From Halovenus rubra (GTDB taxonomy: Archaea; Halobacteriota; Halobacteria; Halobacteriales; Haloarculaceae): 64,000 nucleotides of DNA. The notes beneath the pieces were generated by a model, which was not told the DNA's origin, ran no database searches, and was given only the letters and a program-made list of their open reading frames with translations. Shown here one piece after another: positions 54,628-63,377 of this stretch (the stretch's first letter is position 1; each line of letters starts with the position of its first letter). The translations under genes and the position numbers were made by a program. The DNA lies in assembly GCF_026586665.1 (NCBI RefSeq), contig NZ_JAODIY010000048.1:1-64000 (forward strand), written 5' to 3'.

Positions 54628-57357
54628 ATGGGAAATCCCTCCATCTCCCGCCGAGAGTTTGCCGCCCTCTCCGCTGGGGCTGCCGGTGCAGTCCTCGGGA
54701 CTGGTACCGCTACGAGCCGGTCGTTTTCAGCTGTAGAAACGACCCCGCGCTACGAGTTTCTGTTGAACAACGTCGAAGACGACCACACAATTCCAACGCT
54801 GGTCACGTTCACAGACGACTCTGGATACGACGTACTCGCGGAACACGTGCCATCGTACCGGAGTCATGAAGCTGACCTCGCTGCCTACGCAAAACTGGTT
54901 CCCAAGGACGCACGAGCAGTCGTCGAGGCAGAACCGACCGAACAAGTCGAGTACGCGCCCGGGTCCAACCCCTTCTGGAAACTCGATAAGTACGGCGATG
55001 GTGTCTTCCTTGACCCCGAGGATAGTGTCGATTTCATCGGGCTAGAAGAGGCTCGCTCCGGCGTCGAGTTTCTCGAACAGCGCCATGGTGACCGTCTGAA
55101 CGTCCGGACTCACGGGAACGGACCCGGACACGAGAATCTCTATCAAGAAACAACAGACCCACGCGATGTCTGGACACTCGAGGTCACAGAGAACATCGGT
55201 GATACGGCCACATTCGCCGAGAAGGAGAAACTGGTCTTTATGATGAGCGTTCACGGCGACGAACGCGCGGGAATCGAGGCCGGCCTCCGATTTGTCGAAG
55301 AGATACTGGACGGACAGCGAGCTGACATCGAAGAGCTTCTCTCGGAGTTTGTGCTTCTCTTTGTCAGCCCCAACCCCGGTGGCTGGGTTGTCAGGGAGCC
55401 GATATACGATAATCCGACTGAGCCGCCGGACTTCCGTCGTTTCAATGCTGCGGGGCTTGACCCGAACCGTCAGTATCCCGTCCCGGGCTGGATTCTGCCG
55501 AGCTATGCACCGGGGGAGCCAGATGGGTCAAACCTCGTCGATGATGATATCGGCGACGTAGACGACGACGTTCCTGACAACAGTAGCGAGCAAACACCCG
55601 ATACACTCGCCGTTGTCGACCACCTCCGGACCTACGAGAACGTCGAGTATCTGCTAGACCTACACGGGATGTACGCAAATTCGAGTGCAATCGCTTCGCT
55701 GACACCCGCTGGTGGGACACCCAGTGACCGGGCTGGGATGGAACTTCTCAACCGTACACTGAAACGGAATATAGAATCTTCACTCGGGTCGGTTGACAGG
55801 TGGCAAGACACGTTTGAGACTGCAGTCGAGGATTACGAGAATCAGGATGCCTGCCAGTACAACGGGTTCTGTGAGACACCGGAGACCCTGTTCGAGTACG
55901 GGTCAGCATTGGATTTGTTCGGCTACACGCCAACGGGTGCTATCGATAGCTGGGCAGTCACCCCAGAGTCGAAAGGCGGTCTTGGAGCGACAGCACTGAC
56001 ACTCGAAATCGTGTTCGCCAACTCTTTTCCCGAAGACATGCGGGTCAGTTTCCTGCCAGAGATAACCCGCTTTCACCTCGAGGCGTACGGGACCGCAATC
56101 GAGACGACAATCAGACAGGCAGCCAACGAAGTAGATGGGGCAGTGGCAACCGGGGAGCGGTCGACCGCTTACCTCGAAAGTGACAGTCTCACCCGGTCCT
56201 CGGCTGACCTGTCCTACGTCGGAGCGGGGGAAGCGGTTGCCGGTGGCGTTGGCACAGCAAGCCCGGTCGGTGGCGAGTATGTTCACAAGACCAGAGTATT
56301 CGGCGGCAAAGGGACGATTGATGCAGGGACCACACAGCTGACCGCAACCGAAAACACACCCGACCCGGAAGCGGTATTCGGCTACCAGCAACAGGAGTAC
56401 GAGGTGACACCGCTGTCAGTCTTCGAAACGCTTGCCGACTACGCTGACGCACCTGTTGAACCGGTTGGTGCCGACGAGATTCGCGGCGGTACACTGGTTG
56501 CAGATGGCACTCCGACGTACGATAACCTCGTGGTCTGTCATGACGACAGTATCGATACGGCGTTCCTGACGGCGCTGACGGAGTATGTCGAGGCTGGCGG
56601 GAATCTCGTGTTGACCGATGCGGGAGTCGAAGTCGCTGCTGGACTCGATATAGCCGGTCTCGAATCGGTCGACGAGGAGAGCGTTTCCCGGTCCGAGAAC
56701 AGGTTTCCCAGCTACGAAGTCGGTGATGAGGAGACACAGCAACTTCTTGATGACAATACAGGGTCCAAGTCGACCCGCGGGCGCTCTATCCAGGAACCGT
56801 GGAACTATCCACGGCTCGGATATAAAAGAGGGCAATCTCCAGAATACAGCGTCTCAGACTTTGCACTCGGCGAAGCTGTCGAGGTACATACTGGTCGCGA
56901 CGCTGCAGTCAGGCTTGCAAGCCTTCCAGTACAGGCAGAGCGTGTCGGCGTCCATCTGTTAGGGTCGCTTCTCCCGCCGGCCGAGCAAGGAAACCTCCAT
57001 CCATTTGGACTGTTCGACCACTCGCTGACGCTGTTTGGCTACCAGCTCCTGTATAACGCGTTGGGGTATCGGTTTGATTGTCTGCAAAACGGCAAACAGG
57101 AAGCAACGTTCGGGTCAACCATCGCTACGAAATTCGCCAAGCGTCCCGACGAGCAGACACCGACTGAAACAGCCACGCCAACGGCCACCGAAACGGCCGA
57201 GCCGACACCCGACGAGACTGAAACAGCAAGTCCAGCCGATGACGACGGCCCAGGGTTTGGTCCACTCACAGCACTGGCGGGCGCAGGCACCACGAGCTAC
57301 GTTCTCAGGCGACGACTCGACGACACCGCTTCGGATGAAGGAGTAAGTAGTGACTGA
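54628..57357 (+). CDS. Tat-exported M14-like carboxypeptidase with PGF anchor
   Basis: A 909-residue surface enzyme. A twin-arginine signal is at the N-terminus (SRREFAALSAG, Arg8-Arg9). The M14 zinc pair HGDE is at 209-212, a later ligand His lies in LLDLHG, and a candidate catalytic Glu in TLEIVF. Residues 560-850 form a second beta-rich region with a glutamine-amidotransferase-like look (GGNLVLTDAGV). A Thr/Glu/Pro-rich stalk, a PGFG motif, a hydrophobic helix and RRR form a PGF-CTERM anchor. It likely cuts peptides outside the cell. Confidence 0.88.
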   Translation: MGNPSISRREFAALSAGAAGAVLGTGTATSRSFSAVETTPRYEFLLNNVEDDHTIPTLVTFTDDSGYDVLAEHVPSYRSHEADLAAYAKLVPKDARAVVEAEPTEQVEYAPGSNPFWKLDKYGDGVFLDPEDSVDFIGLEEARSGVEFLEQRHGDRLNVRTHGNGPGHENLYQETTDPRDVWTLEVTENIGDTATFAEKEKLVFMMSVHGDERAGIEAGLRFVEEILDGQRADIEELLSEFVLLFVSPNPGGWVVREPIYDNPTEPPDFRRFNAAGLDPNRQYPVPGWILPSYAPGEPDGSNLVDDDIGDVDDDVPDNSSEQTPDTLAVVDHLRTYENVEYLLDLHGMYANSSAIASLTPAGGTPSDRAGMELLNRTLKRNIESSLGSVDRWQDTFETAVEDYENQDACQYNGFCETPETLFEYGSALDLFGYTPTGAIDSWAVTPESKGGLGATALTLEIVFANSFPEDMRVSFLPEITRFHLEAYGTAIETTIRQAANEVDGAVATGERSTAYLESDSLTRSSADLSYVGAGEAVAGGVGTASPVGGEYVHKTRVFGGKGTIDAGTTQLTATENTPDPEAVFGYQQQEYEVTPLSVFETLADYADAPVEPVGADEIRGGTLVADGTPTYDNLVVCHDDSIDTAFLTALTEYVEAGGNLVLTDAGVEVAAGLDIAGLESVDEESVSRSENRFPSYEVGDEETQQLLDDNTGSKSTRGRSIQEPWNYPRLGYKRGQSPEYSVSDFALGEAVEVHTGRDAAVRLASLPVQAERVGVHLLGSLLPPAEQGNLHPFGLFDHSLTLFGYQLLYNALGYRFDCLQNGKQEATFGSTIATKFAKRPDEQTPTETATPTATETAEPTPDETETASPADDDGPGFGPLTALAGAGTTSYVLRRRLDDTASDEGVSSD

Positions 57358-57364
57358 AAGGAAA

Positions 57365-58162
57365 CTACCGGTTCCAGGCGGCACCCTCGGGGTCGAGTAG
57401 TCGTTCTTTCTGCTCGATGTTCGCGATTCGGTCGAGATCTTCGTCGTCGAGTTCAAGCTGCTGTCCATCCCAGTTCTGGCGGATGTGGTCGCCAGTCGCT
57501 TTCGGGATTGGAACCACCGTTTCTTGTGCAAGCCCCCAGGCGAGGCAGACGAGCGGAACCGACGTGTCGTGTTTGTCGGCAATCTCTTCGAGTACTGGGT
57601 GTGTAATCGACGCCTGCCCGAGCGGGCAGTAGGCGACAAGAGAGTAGCCATGCTCGCGAGCATCGGCTCGGAGGGCGTCTTGCTGGAGTAACGGGTGACA
57701 TTCGACCTGATGGGCGACAATAGGGGAATCAAGGCGTTTCCGGGCATCATCGAGCAACTCCGGTGTGAAATTTGAGACACCGACAGATTGAGTGACTCCT
57801 TGCTCACGGAGCTCATCCATCGCACGCAACGTTTTTTCGGGGTCGTACGCCTGCATCGGCCAGTGGACGTATAGTAAGTCGACAGCGTCAACGCCGAGAC
57901 GGTCGAGACTCTCCTGGGCCGTCGAGTGTACGTCTTCGTATGCGAGATTTTCTGGGAGAATTTTTGTGGCGACCACGACCTCCTCGCGGTCGACACTACT
58001 CTGGCGGATACCCTCGCCGACTGCACGCTCGTTGTCGTACATCTGTGCGGTATCGATGTGGCGATACCCCATATCGAGGGCGGCTGTAACAGTCTCTTGA
58101 CAGGTATTGGGGTCAGTGTTGCCCGAGGTGCCCAGACCGAGTGCTGGCAGGTCACGTTCCAT
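57365..58162 (-). CDS. Aldo/keto reductase
   Basis: A 265-residue NADP-dependent oxidoreductase. The catalytic tetrad is Asp37, Tyr42, Lys67 and His100. HIDTAQMYDNE and YVHWPMQ are typical. A C-terminal IPKATGDHIRQN binds the cofactor phosphate. The substrate is probably a small aldehyde or keto compound; not assignable. It starts with ATG at 58162 and ends eight bases from the M14 gene stop. Confidence 0.93.
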   Translation of the reverse strand: MERDLPALGLGTSGNTDPNTCQETVTAALDMGYRHIDTAQMYDNERAVGEGIRQSSVDREEVVVATKILPENLAYEDVHSTAQESLDRLGVDAVDLLYVHWPMQAYDPEKTLRAMDELREQGVTQSVGVSNFTPELLDDARKRLDSPIVAHQVECHPLLQQDALRADAREHGYSLVAYCPLGQASITHPVLEEIADKHDTSVPLVCLAWGLAQETVVPIPKATGDHIRQNWDGQQLELDDEDLDRIANIEQKERLLDPEGAAWNR

Positions 58163-58218
58163 GGCTGGAGATTGGGCCGAGGGTAATAATCAGTACTGCT
58201 TGGTCCCTGGCCGTCTCG

Positions 58219-59091
58219 TTACCTATTTTCTTTGGCTGCTTTGTCGGCCCAGTCGGGACGTTCGACCGAAACATCTCCGAGTTGATGAATGACAAACGAC
58301 TGGTCAAGCGTGACTGTCTGAGCGTCTTCCTCAATTTCAAGAGATCGGGTCGCCTTGTGAACAACACTGTTGGTGTCGACGAAGATTGTCGCTGTCTCCT
58401 CGGTCACCGTGCCAGATATCTCAGATTCGTCAACCGAGTCCAGTTCGAACTGGAGGAGGAGCAATCCGGATTTACTGACCGTCTCGGGAGACGCGAATGC
58501 TCCGGTCCGGAGGATACCGCCGAGGCTTTCACCCCCGCCAAGCATCTCTGGTGGATGGGTCGCCCTGAAATCCTCCTGAAATGACCTGCTTTGCGTGGTC
58601 GTTTCGTCATCCGACGTGCTCCGGATAAATTGCGTTCCGTTTTCGATATACAACCGGTTTGTCTCGGTAGCAGCATCAAACACAAGGAGCCGTTTGTTCG
58701 AATCGAGATTGCTTGTGCGCCGCTGTGTAACATGGAGCGTCTGCTCCCCGTCAGTTGTGTTGACAAGTTCTTGCTCGATAGCGTAGCTGTTTTTTGTGAG
58801 CGCCGTCCGCGTCGCGTCGACGAGTTTCTCAGTGTCCTCGATACCGTCCTCACTGGTCCCTTCAGGCGGGTCGAGTGGTTCCGGTGTGTCGTTTTCGTCA
58901 GAGGCGACACCTCCCAGTTCGTTCTCGTCGGTGTCTTCGTTACCCGTCTCCTCGGTGTCTTTACTCCCCTGACAGCCTGCAAGTGCAGACAAAGCAGCGA
59001 CCCCGACTGTAGTCAGGAACGTTCGTCTGGTCGCCACTCCGGAGAGGTTCTCAAATTGCGCTCTCGGTTGTTCGTCGCTATCTTGTGGCAT
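58219..59091 (-). CDS. Tat-type lipoprotein of unknown function
   Basis: A 290-residue exported protein. A twin-arginine pair at 22-23 (ATRRTFLTT), a hydrophobic stretch and the lipobox ALAGC with Cys40 mark a Tat lipoprotein. A low-complexity acidic linker (45-85) leads into a folded domain. The domain resembles the LolA/OmpA-like lipid-carrier fold in shape (LLVFDAATETNRLYIENG), similar to haloarchaeal lipoprotein families annotated as DUF; not verified. Confidence 0.82.
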   Translation of the reverse strand: MPQDSDEQPRAQFENLSGVATRRTFLTTVGVAALSALAGCQGSKDTEETGNEDTDENELGGVASDENDTPEPLDPPEGTSEDGIEDTEKLVDATRTALTKNSYAIEQELVNTTDGEQTLHVTQRRTSNLDSNKRLLVFDAATETNRLYIENGTQFIRSTSDDETTTQSRSFQEDFRATHPPEMLGGGESLGGILRTGAFASPETVSKSGLLLLQFELDSVDESEISGTVTEETATIFVDTNSVVHKATRSLEIEEDAQTVTLDQSFVIHQLGDVSVERPDWADKAAKENR

Positions 59092-59164
59092 TTGTGAGGG
59101 GATTTCTGCGGTGGTTGCTTAATAATGTCCACTCAATACTCACGAGAGCTACTTTGAGCGGCGT

Positions 59165-59180
59165 GTTACTGTACAGTTAC
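59165..59180. promoter_or_regulatory. Near-palindrome between lipoprotein gene and tpiA
   Basis: GTTACTGTACAGTTAC, a 16-base near-palindrome with a perfect 10-base core ACTGTACAGT (59168-59177). It lies 140 bases before tpiA and 74 bases before the lipoprotein gene, between divergent starts. It is a candidate operator for either gene. Confidence 0.35.
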
Positions 59181-59319
59181 GTGCTAGTCAGCTTTCTTTG
59201 CTGTATTGACAGAGTATCAGCCGCGCTCCTCACGAGGGTCAGAAAAATGCCCACAATAGAGAGTGTCACAACGGTGGCAACACGCAACCTATTTGGCCGG
59301 CCCGACCACTCCCTCGGGT

Positions 59320-59958
59320 ATGTTCATCCTCATCAATCTGAAAGCGTACCCGTGTGACCCAGTCGAAATTGCACAGGCGGCAGACACAGTCACAACAGAG
59401 CACGACGCCGATATCGCAATCGCTCCACAGGCAGCCCACATCCAACGAGTCGCCGACACGGGCATCGAAACATGGGCACAGCATGTCAGCCCTGTCGAAC
59501 ATGGAAGCCATACAGGAAGTACACTTGCCGAAGCGCCAGCCGACGCGGGCGCGACCGGGACACTACTCAACCACTCCGAAAACCGGCGTACACTGGCAGA
59601 GATCGATGCCAGCCTCGACGCCGCCGACCGCGCCGGGCTGTCAACGGTCGTCTGTGCGAACAACCCTGAGCAAATCGCTGCTGCCACGTCGCTTGGTCCA
59701 GACGCTGTTGCTGTCGAGCCACCAGAGCTCATTGGGACTGGAACGCCAGTCAGCCAAGCTGACCCCGATATCGTTCGAGATGCTGTCACTGCTGTTGAGC
59801 GTGTCGACCCCGAAGTCGATGTATACTGTGGTGCGGGTATCTCAACTGGAGAAGACGTTACATCGGCCAAGGAACTTGGCGCTGATGGGGTCTTGCTGGC
59901 CAGCGGTGTCGCAAAGGCTGATGACCCCAAGGCAGCACTGGAATCGCTTATCGAGTAA
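59320..59958 (+). CDS. tpiA: Triosephosphate isomerase, archaeal short type
   Basis: A 212-residue enzyme interconverting dihydroxyacetone phosphate and glyceraldehyde 3-phosphate. Catalytic Lys8 (NLKAY), His85 (NHSENRR) and Glu133 ([10 protein letters not shown]) are visible, and phosphate-binding GAGIS is near the end. Length fits the archaeal tetrameric form. The ATG at 59320 is chosen over an upstream frame extension of 19 residues. Confidence 0.96.
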   Translation: MFILINLKAYPCDPVEIAQAADTVTTEHDADIAIAPQAAHIQRVADTGIETWAQHVSPVEHGSHTGSTLAEAPADAGATGTLLNHSENRRTLAEIDASLDAADRAGLSTVVCANNPEQIAAATSLGPDAVAVEPPELIGTGTPVSQADPDIVRDAVTAVERVDPEVDVYCGAGISTGEDVTSAKELGADGVLLASGVAKADDPKAALESLIE

Positions 59959-59975
59959 CAGCTGCTGTTAGAGAG

Positions 59976-60168
59976 CTACATCGACAACAAGTCTCTCAGG
60001 TTCTCATCAGCCCAGTGCCCATAGCGATGCCACAGCCCTACCCGAGTGAGAGGCCAAGTACAAGATTGTTTACCCATCAGTCCAAGCGAGATGGCAAAGG
60101 CACCGTCAAGACTAATCTCCCGTGCACGCGTTTCGGTTTGAGTTTCGTCGTCGGTTTGGCTCAGGCAT
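59976..60168 (-). pseudogene. Frameshifted small protein gene between tpiA and herA
   Basis: The minus strand from ATG at 60168 reads MPEPN, then needs a one-base shift to continue as DDETQTETRAREISLDGAF and GLMGKQSCTWPLTRVGLW, ending RDLLSM at a TAG (59976-59978). The total of 193 bases is one more than a whole number of codons. Composition and codon choice are fully haloarchaeal. The product would be about 63 residues. It may be a real pseudogene, a programmed shift or a sequencing error. Family not recognised. Confidence 0.55.
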
Positions 60169-60252
60169 TACAGCTTCGACGCTGATTGAACAGGTAATTC
60201 GCGACAAGAGTGTTCTTCGGTTGAATGCTGAGATTGCCAGAAAAAGAAGTGC

Positions 60253-62205
60253 TCAGATGTCGGTTGTCTCTTCGATTTCTCTGAGGTAAGCGTCGATAGT
60301 CGTTTGGTCGGTGTGACCGTCAACGTCGTCGGCCAATCGTTGCTCCAAGCAGTAGTCGTAGTGCCCTCGGCCAACGTGTTCGACGAGTCCCATTGTCCGG
60401 AGCTCCCGATTATGGGCGTAGGCGTTGGTGCGATTCCCGTCGCCGCCTGCTGCAAAGTGCGCGTTCAGCGGCGTACTTGGTCCGAACTCGCGATAGAAGG
60501 CAAGCATCTTCCGTGTCTTCGTCTCAAGTGCGCCAATATCAGCCTTGCATTCTCTCACCGCAAGCGGTTCGCCGTCCTCGCTGTCCTCGCCGTCATCAAT
60601 CAGTTCCGCGTCGTCACGGATTTCCGACTCGATTTCCTCGCGTGAGGTTCGTGATGACTCCGGCCACTCGTCACCTGTTTCAGACATGGAGCGCAACTCA
60701 CCGAGAATATCGTCCGCACTGACACCGCGGTCACCGCTAACGTCATCGCTAAACTCCGGTTGTGGTGTCGTTTCTTCTCCCTCCGGTTGTGGTGTTGTCT
60801 CGCAGGCTGTCGAACGCTCACCCACCGATGTAGAGTCGTCCATCTGTGTCGAAAGCCCGGCCGATGTCTCCGCATCTGTTCCTGTCGATAGAGACGATTC
60901 AGTGCTCTTTTCAGTCTGTTCAGAGTCCGCGTTGGCTCCCTCAGCTGCAACGTCGTCCCCATCTTCAGCACTCATCACAGCTGAAAGGACATCGCTCTGG
61001 CTTGCCATATCTACAGCCGTTGTGTCGCCGTTCGTCCCAGGACCGGGTTGGACAGCCACTTCGGTTTCCGGTAGTGTGGTCTGTTCGCTGGGCGGTTCTG
61101 CCTCCGGTCGGTGTTCCCGGCGCATACGCTCACGTTCCGTCCGGCCGGGAGCCGCTCCCTCAACCTGGTCAACCAATGCGTCGACAAACTGGTCGGCCAT
61201 CCGGCGCAAGTCGCGAGCATCCTGTAACTCGGTTTCGAGTTCGGCGATACGAGAGTTCTTTTTGTCGAGTTCACTACGCAGTTCTTCGACTCGATTCTCT
61301 CGCTCGGCCTGTTCCTCGCTGATTTCGGTCAACTCAGAGACGAGGTCGTCACTGACGCTTTTCAACTCTGGCCGTTCAAAATCGTCCAGTCCGGGCGTTG
61401 CCCCGGCGTCAAAGGTCTTCTTGCGGTGGAACTGAACCCGGCGAACGCGCTCTGACCAGTCTGTCGTCAGGAATCCCTCACCGTCATCGAGATTCTCGAC
61501 AGCATCGGCGTACTCGCCATCGAGAATCCGGCGGACAACTTTTGTGTCGTTGTTCCAAGTCAGGCGGTGCCAGAGAAGCCAGTCACATTGCGTGATGAAA
61601 TCTTTCTTTACATCTGCTGGCCGCTGGCTAATGCCACAGATCCCAAGCCCGTGCTTTCGGCCGCGTTTACCGATTTTGATGAGCATCTTGCCACACTCAC
61701 CGACAGACCCACGTTCAGGAATATACTCGTGGACCTCCTCGACCAGCAATAGGAACGGTTGTTTCTGCTTTTTTGCCTTGGCAAACAGGCTGCGGGCGAC
61801 TGCAGTCAGCAGTTCTTCTGCTTCATCTTCGTCAAGGTAGCTCGACACGTCGAGAATGATGGGAACGTTCTGTTCGAGTGCAAGCGAAGCAATTTTTTCG
61901 GCGTGCTCGGTCGTCACCTGGATGTCGCACTCTTCGTCACCGCCGACGTGGAGAATCTCGTACTCCTCTTTGAGTCCGTAATACTCCCCGTCGATATCGA
62001 CGATGAGCAGCCCAAATTCGTTGTCGAGCAGATTCTCCGCGAGAACGCTTGCAGAGTTGGATTTGCCGGAGCCACTCTTCCCAGTGACAAAGCCACGACC
62101 AGTCAGTAACTCGACGACTGGGAGGGATACGTCATCGCCGGGTCGAGCACTCCCGCCGGGACCCTCACTGGTTTCGGCGACAGTAATATGAGTTGTTTCA
62201 GCCAT
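60253..62205 (-). CDS. HerA-like ATPase
   Basis: A 650-residue ATPase of the HerA/FtsK superfamily. Walker A is GKSGSGKS (42-49), Walker B is LLLVEEVHE (152-160). SQRPADVKKDFITQC is typical of the DUF87/HerA group. A coiled coil (about 290-345) follows the motor. Then comes an acidic, low-complexity linker of about 200 residues including a doubled ETTPQPE unit, and a C-terminal domain (560-650). There is no NurA nuclease gene beside it. Confidence 0.88.
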   Translation of the reverse strand: MAETTHITVAETSEGPGGSARPGDDVSLPVVELLTGRGFVTGKSGSGKSNSASVLAENLLDNEFGLLIVDIDGEYYGLKEEYEILHVGGDEECDIQVTTEHAEKIASLALEQNVPIILDVSSYLDEDEAEELLTAVARSLFAKAKKQKQPFLLLVEEVHEYIPERGSVGECGKMLIKIGKRGRKHGLGICGISQRPADVKKDFITQCDWLLWHRLTWNNDTKVVRRILDGEYADAVENLDDGEGFLTTDWSERVRRVQFHRKKTFDAGATPGLDDFERPELKSVSDDLVSELTEISEEQAERENRVEELRSELDKKNSRIAELETELQDARDLRRMADQFVDALVDQVEGAAPGRTERERMRREHRPEAEPPSEQTTLPETEVAVQPGPGTNGDTTAVDMASQSDVLSAVMSAEDGDDVAAEGANADSEQTEKSTESSLSTGTDAETSAGLSTQMDDSTSVGERSTACETTPQPEGEETTPQPEFSDDVSGDRGVSADDILGELRSMSETGDEWPESSRTSREEIESEIRDDAELIDDGEDSEDGEPLAVRECKADIGALETKTRKMLAFYREFGPSTPLNAHFAAGGDGNRTNAYAHNRELRTMGLVEHVGRGHYDYCLEQRLADDVDGHTDQTTIDAYLREIEETTDI

Positions 62206-62341
62206 ACGCAGGTATCCTCTAGATTCCTTTGGCCCCTCATAATGCCTCGTCAGACAGATGACAGACGTAACCCACAGTGTGTGACAAATTCACACTAAAG
62301 ACAGCACGTTTACTTGTCTTGGATTGTAAGGGGCTATCTAA

Positions 62342-62353
62342 CGTAGTACTACG
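62342..62353. promoter_or_regulatory. Perfect 12-base palindrome before the second MoxR gene
   Basis: CGTAGTACTACG lies 48 bases before the MoxR start and is itself flanked by GCTATC (62333-62338) and GATAGC (62353-62358), allowing a larger hairpin or operator. Another inverted pair, AGTGTG (62276-62281) and CACACT (62291-62296), lies further upstream, between the divergent herA-like and MoxR genes. Confidence 0.4.
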
Positions 62354-62401
62354 ATAGCAAATTGCACAGTTTGTGATTATCGATGCGAAAGCAAGTCAGC
62401 T

Positions 62402-63376
62402 ATGACGAACTCCGAGACAGACCTCAAAGAAACAGAGGAGAATCGAGAGACGCCGGAGATGAGCGTCGCCGTTGCAAGTGAACTCGCACAGGATGTTGTC
62501 GAGAACGTCGAGCAGGTCCTAGTCGGCGGGCGTGACGAGATTGAACACGTTATGACGGCACTGCTAGGGCGTGGACACGTCTTGCTAGAAGACGTCCCCG
62601 GTGTCGGAAAAACGATGCTTGCACGGGCAGTCGCTCGCTCGTTCGGCGGGACGTTCAAGCGTGTTCAGTTCACTCCCGACCTCTTGCCGTCCGATGTGAC
62701 TGGCGTCAACGTGTTTAACCAACAGACACAGGAATTTGATTTTCGACCGGGACCAATATTTGCCGACGTGGTGCTGGGCGACGAAATCAACCGCGCACCG
62801 CCAAAAACACAGTCAGCCCTTCTGGAGGCGATGGAAGAACAACAGGCCACCATCGACGGTAAGACACACCACATTGAGGACCCATTCACCGTTATTGCCA
62901 CACAAAATACCGTCGAGGGTGACCAAGCGTATGAACTTCCGATGGCTGAACTCGACCGCTTTATGAAGACAGTAAGTCTCGGGTACCCTGACCACCACGA
63001 AGAAGTCGAGATGCTCGACCGCGTGGTGGGACATCACCCCATCGATGACCTCACGCCCGCCGTGTCCCTATCTGAGTTCCGACAGGCACGTGAACGTGCT
63101 GCCGAGGTTACTGTCGCACGCGATATCCGAGAGTATGCGACAAAGCTGGCAAACTATACGCGCACACACGCCAGTCTGGGTGTGAGCCCGCGTGGAACGA
63201 TTTCGTTACTTCGGGCCACACAGGGTCGTGCACTCCTTTCTGGCCGGGAGTACGTTGTTCCGGACGACGTACAGGAAGAAGTTGTCCCCGTCCTGAATCA
63301 TCGCATCCGGACAGGTCGTGACGACGACAGCGTAACGCTTCTACGAGAAGCACTCAACAGCGTTGACCCCGAGTAG
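62402..63376 (+). CDS. MoxR-family AAA ATPase, second copy
   Basis: A 324-residue paralogue of the MoxR at 49873-50856. Walker A is in EDVPGVGKT (63-71), Walker B is VVLGDEI (123-129), then NRAPPKTQSALLEAMEE as in the first copy. The N-terminus is acidic and variable. The stop is followed at once by a DUF58 gene, forming the classical MoxR-DUF58 pair. Confidence 0.93.
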   Translation: MTNSETDLKETEENRETPEMSVAVASELAQDVVENVEQVLVGGRDEIEHVMTALLGRGHVLLEDVPGVGKTMLARAVARSFGGTFKRVQFTPDLLPSDVTGVNVFNQQTQEFDFRPGPIFADVVLGDEINRAPPKTQSALLEAMEEQQATIDGKTHHIEDPFTVIATQNTVEGDQAYELPMAELDRFMKTVSLGYPDHHEEVEMLDRVVGHHPIDDLTPAVSLSEFRQARERAAEVTVARDIREYATKLANYTRTHASLGVSPRGTISLLRATQGRALLSGREYVVPDDVQEEVVPVLNHRIRTGRDDDSVTLLREALNSVDPE

Positions 63377-63377
63377 C

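Noticed and set aside
57115-58155. Minus-strand frame of 346 codons
   Set aside because: Shadow of the aldo/keto reductase, whose frame holds the full catalytic tetrad.
60545-61435. Plus-strand frame of 296 codons
   Set aside because: Antisense to the low-complexity linker of the HerA-like gene; a Ser-rich product without family features.
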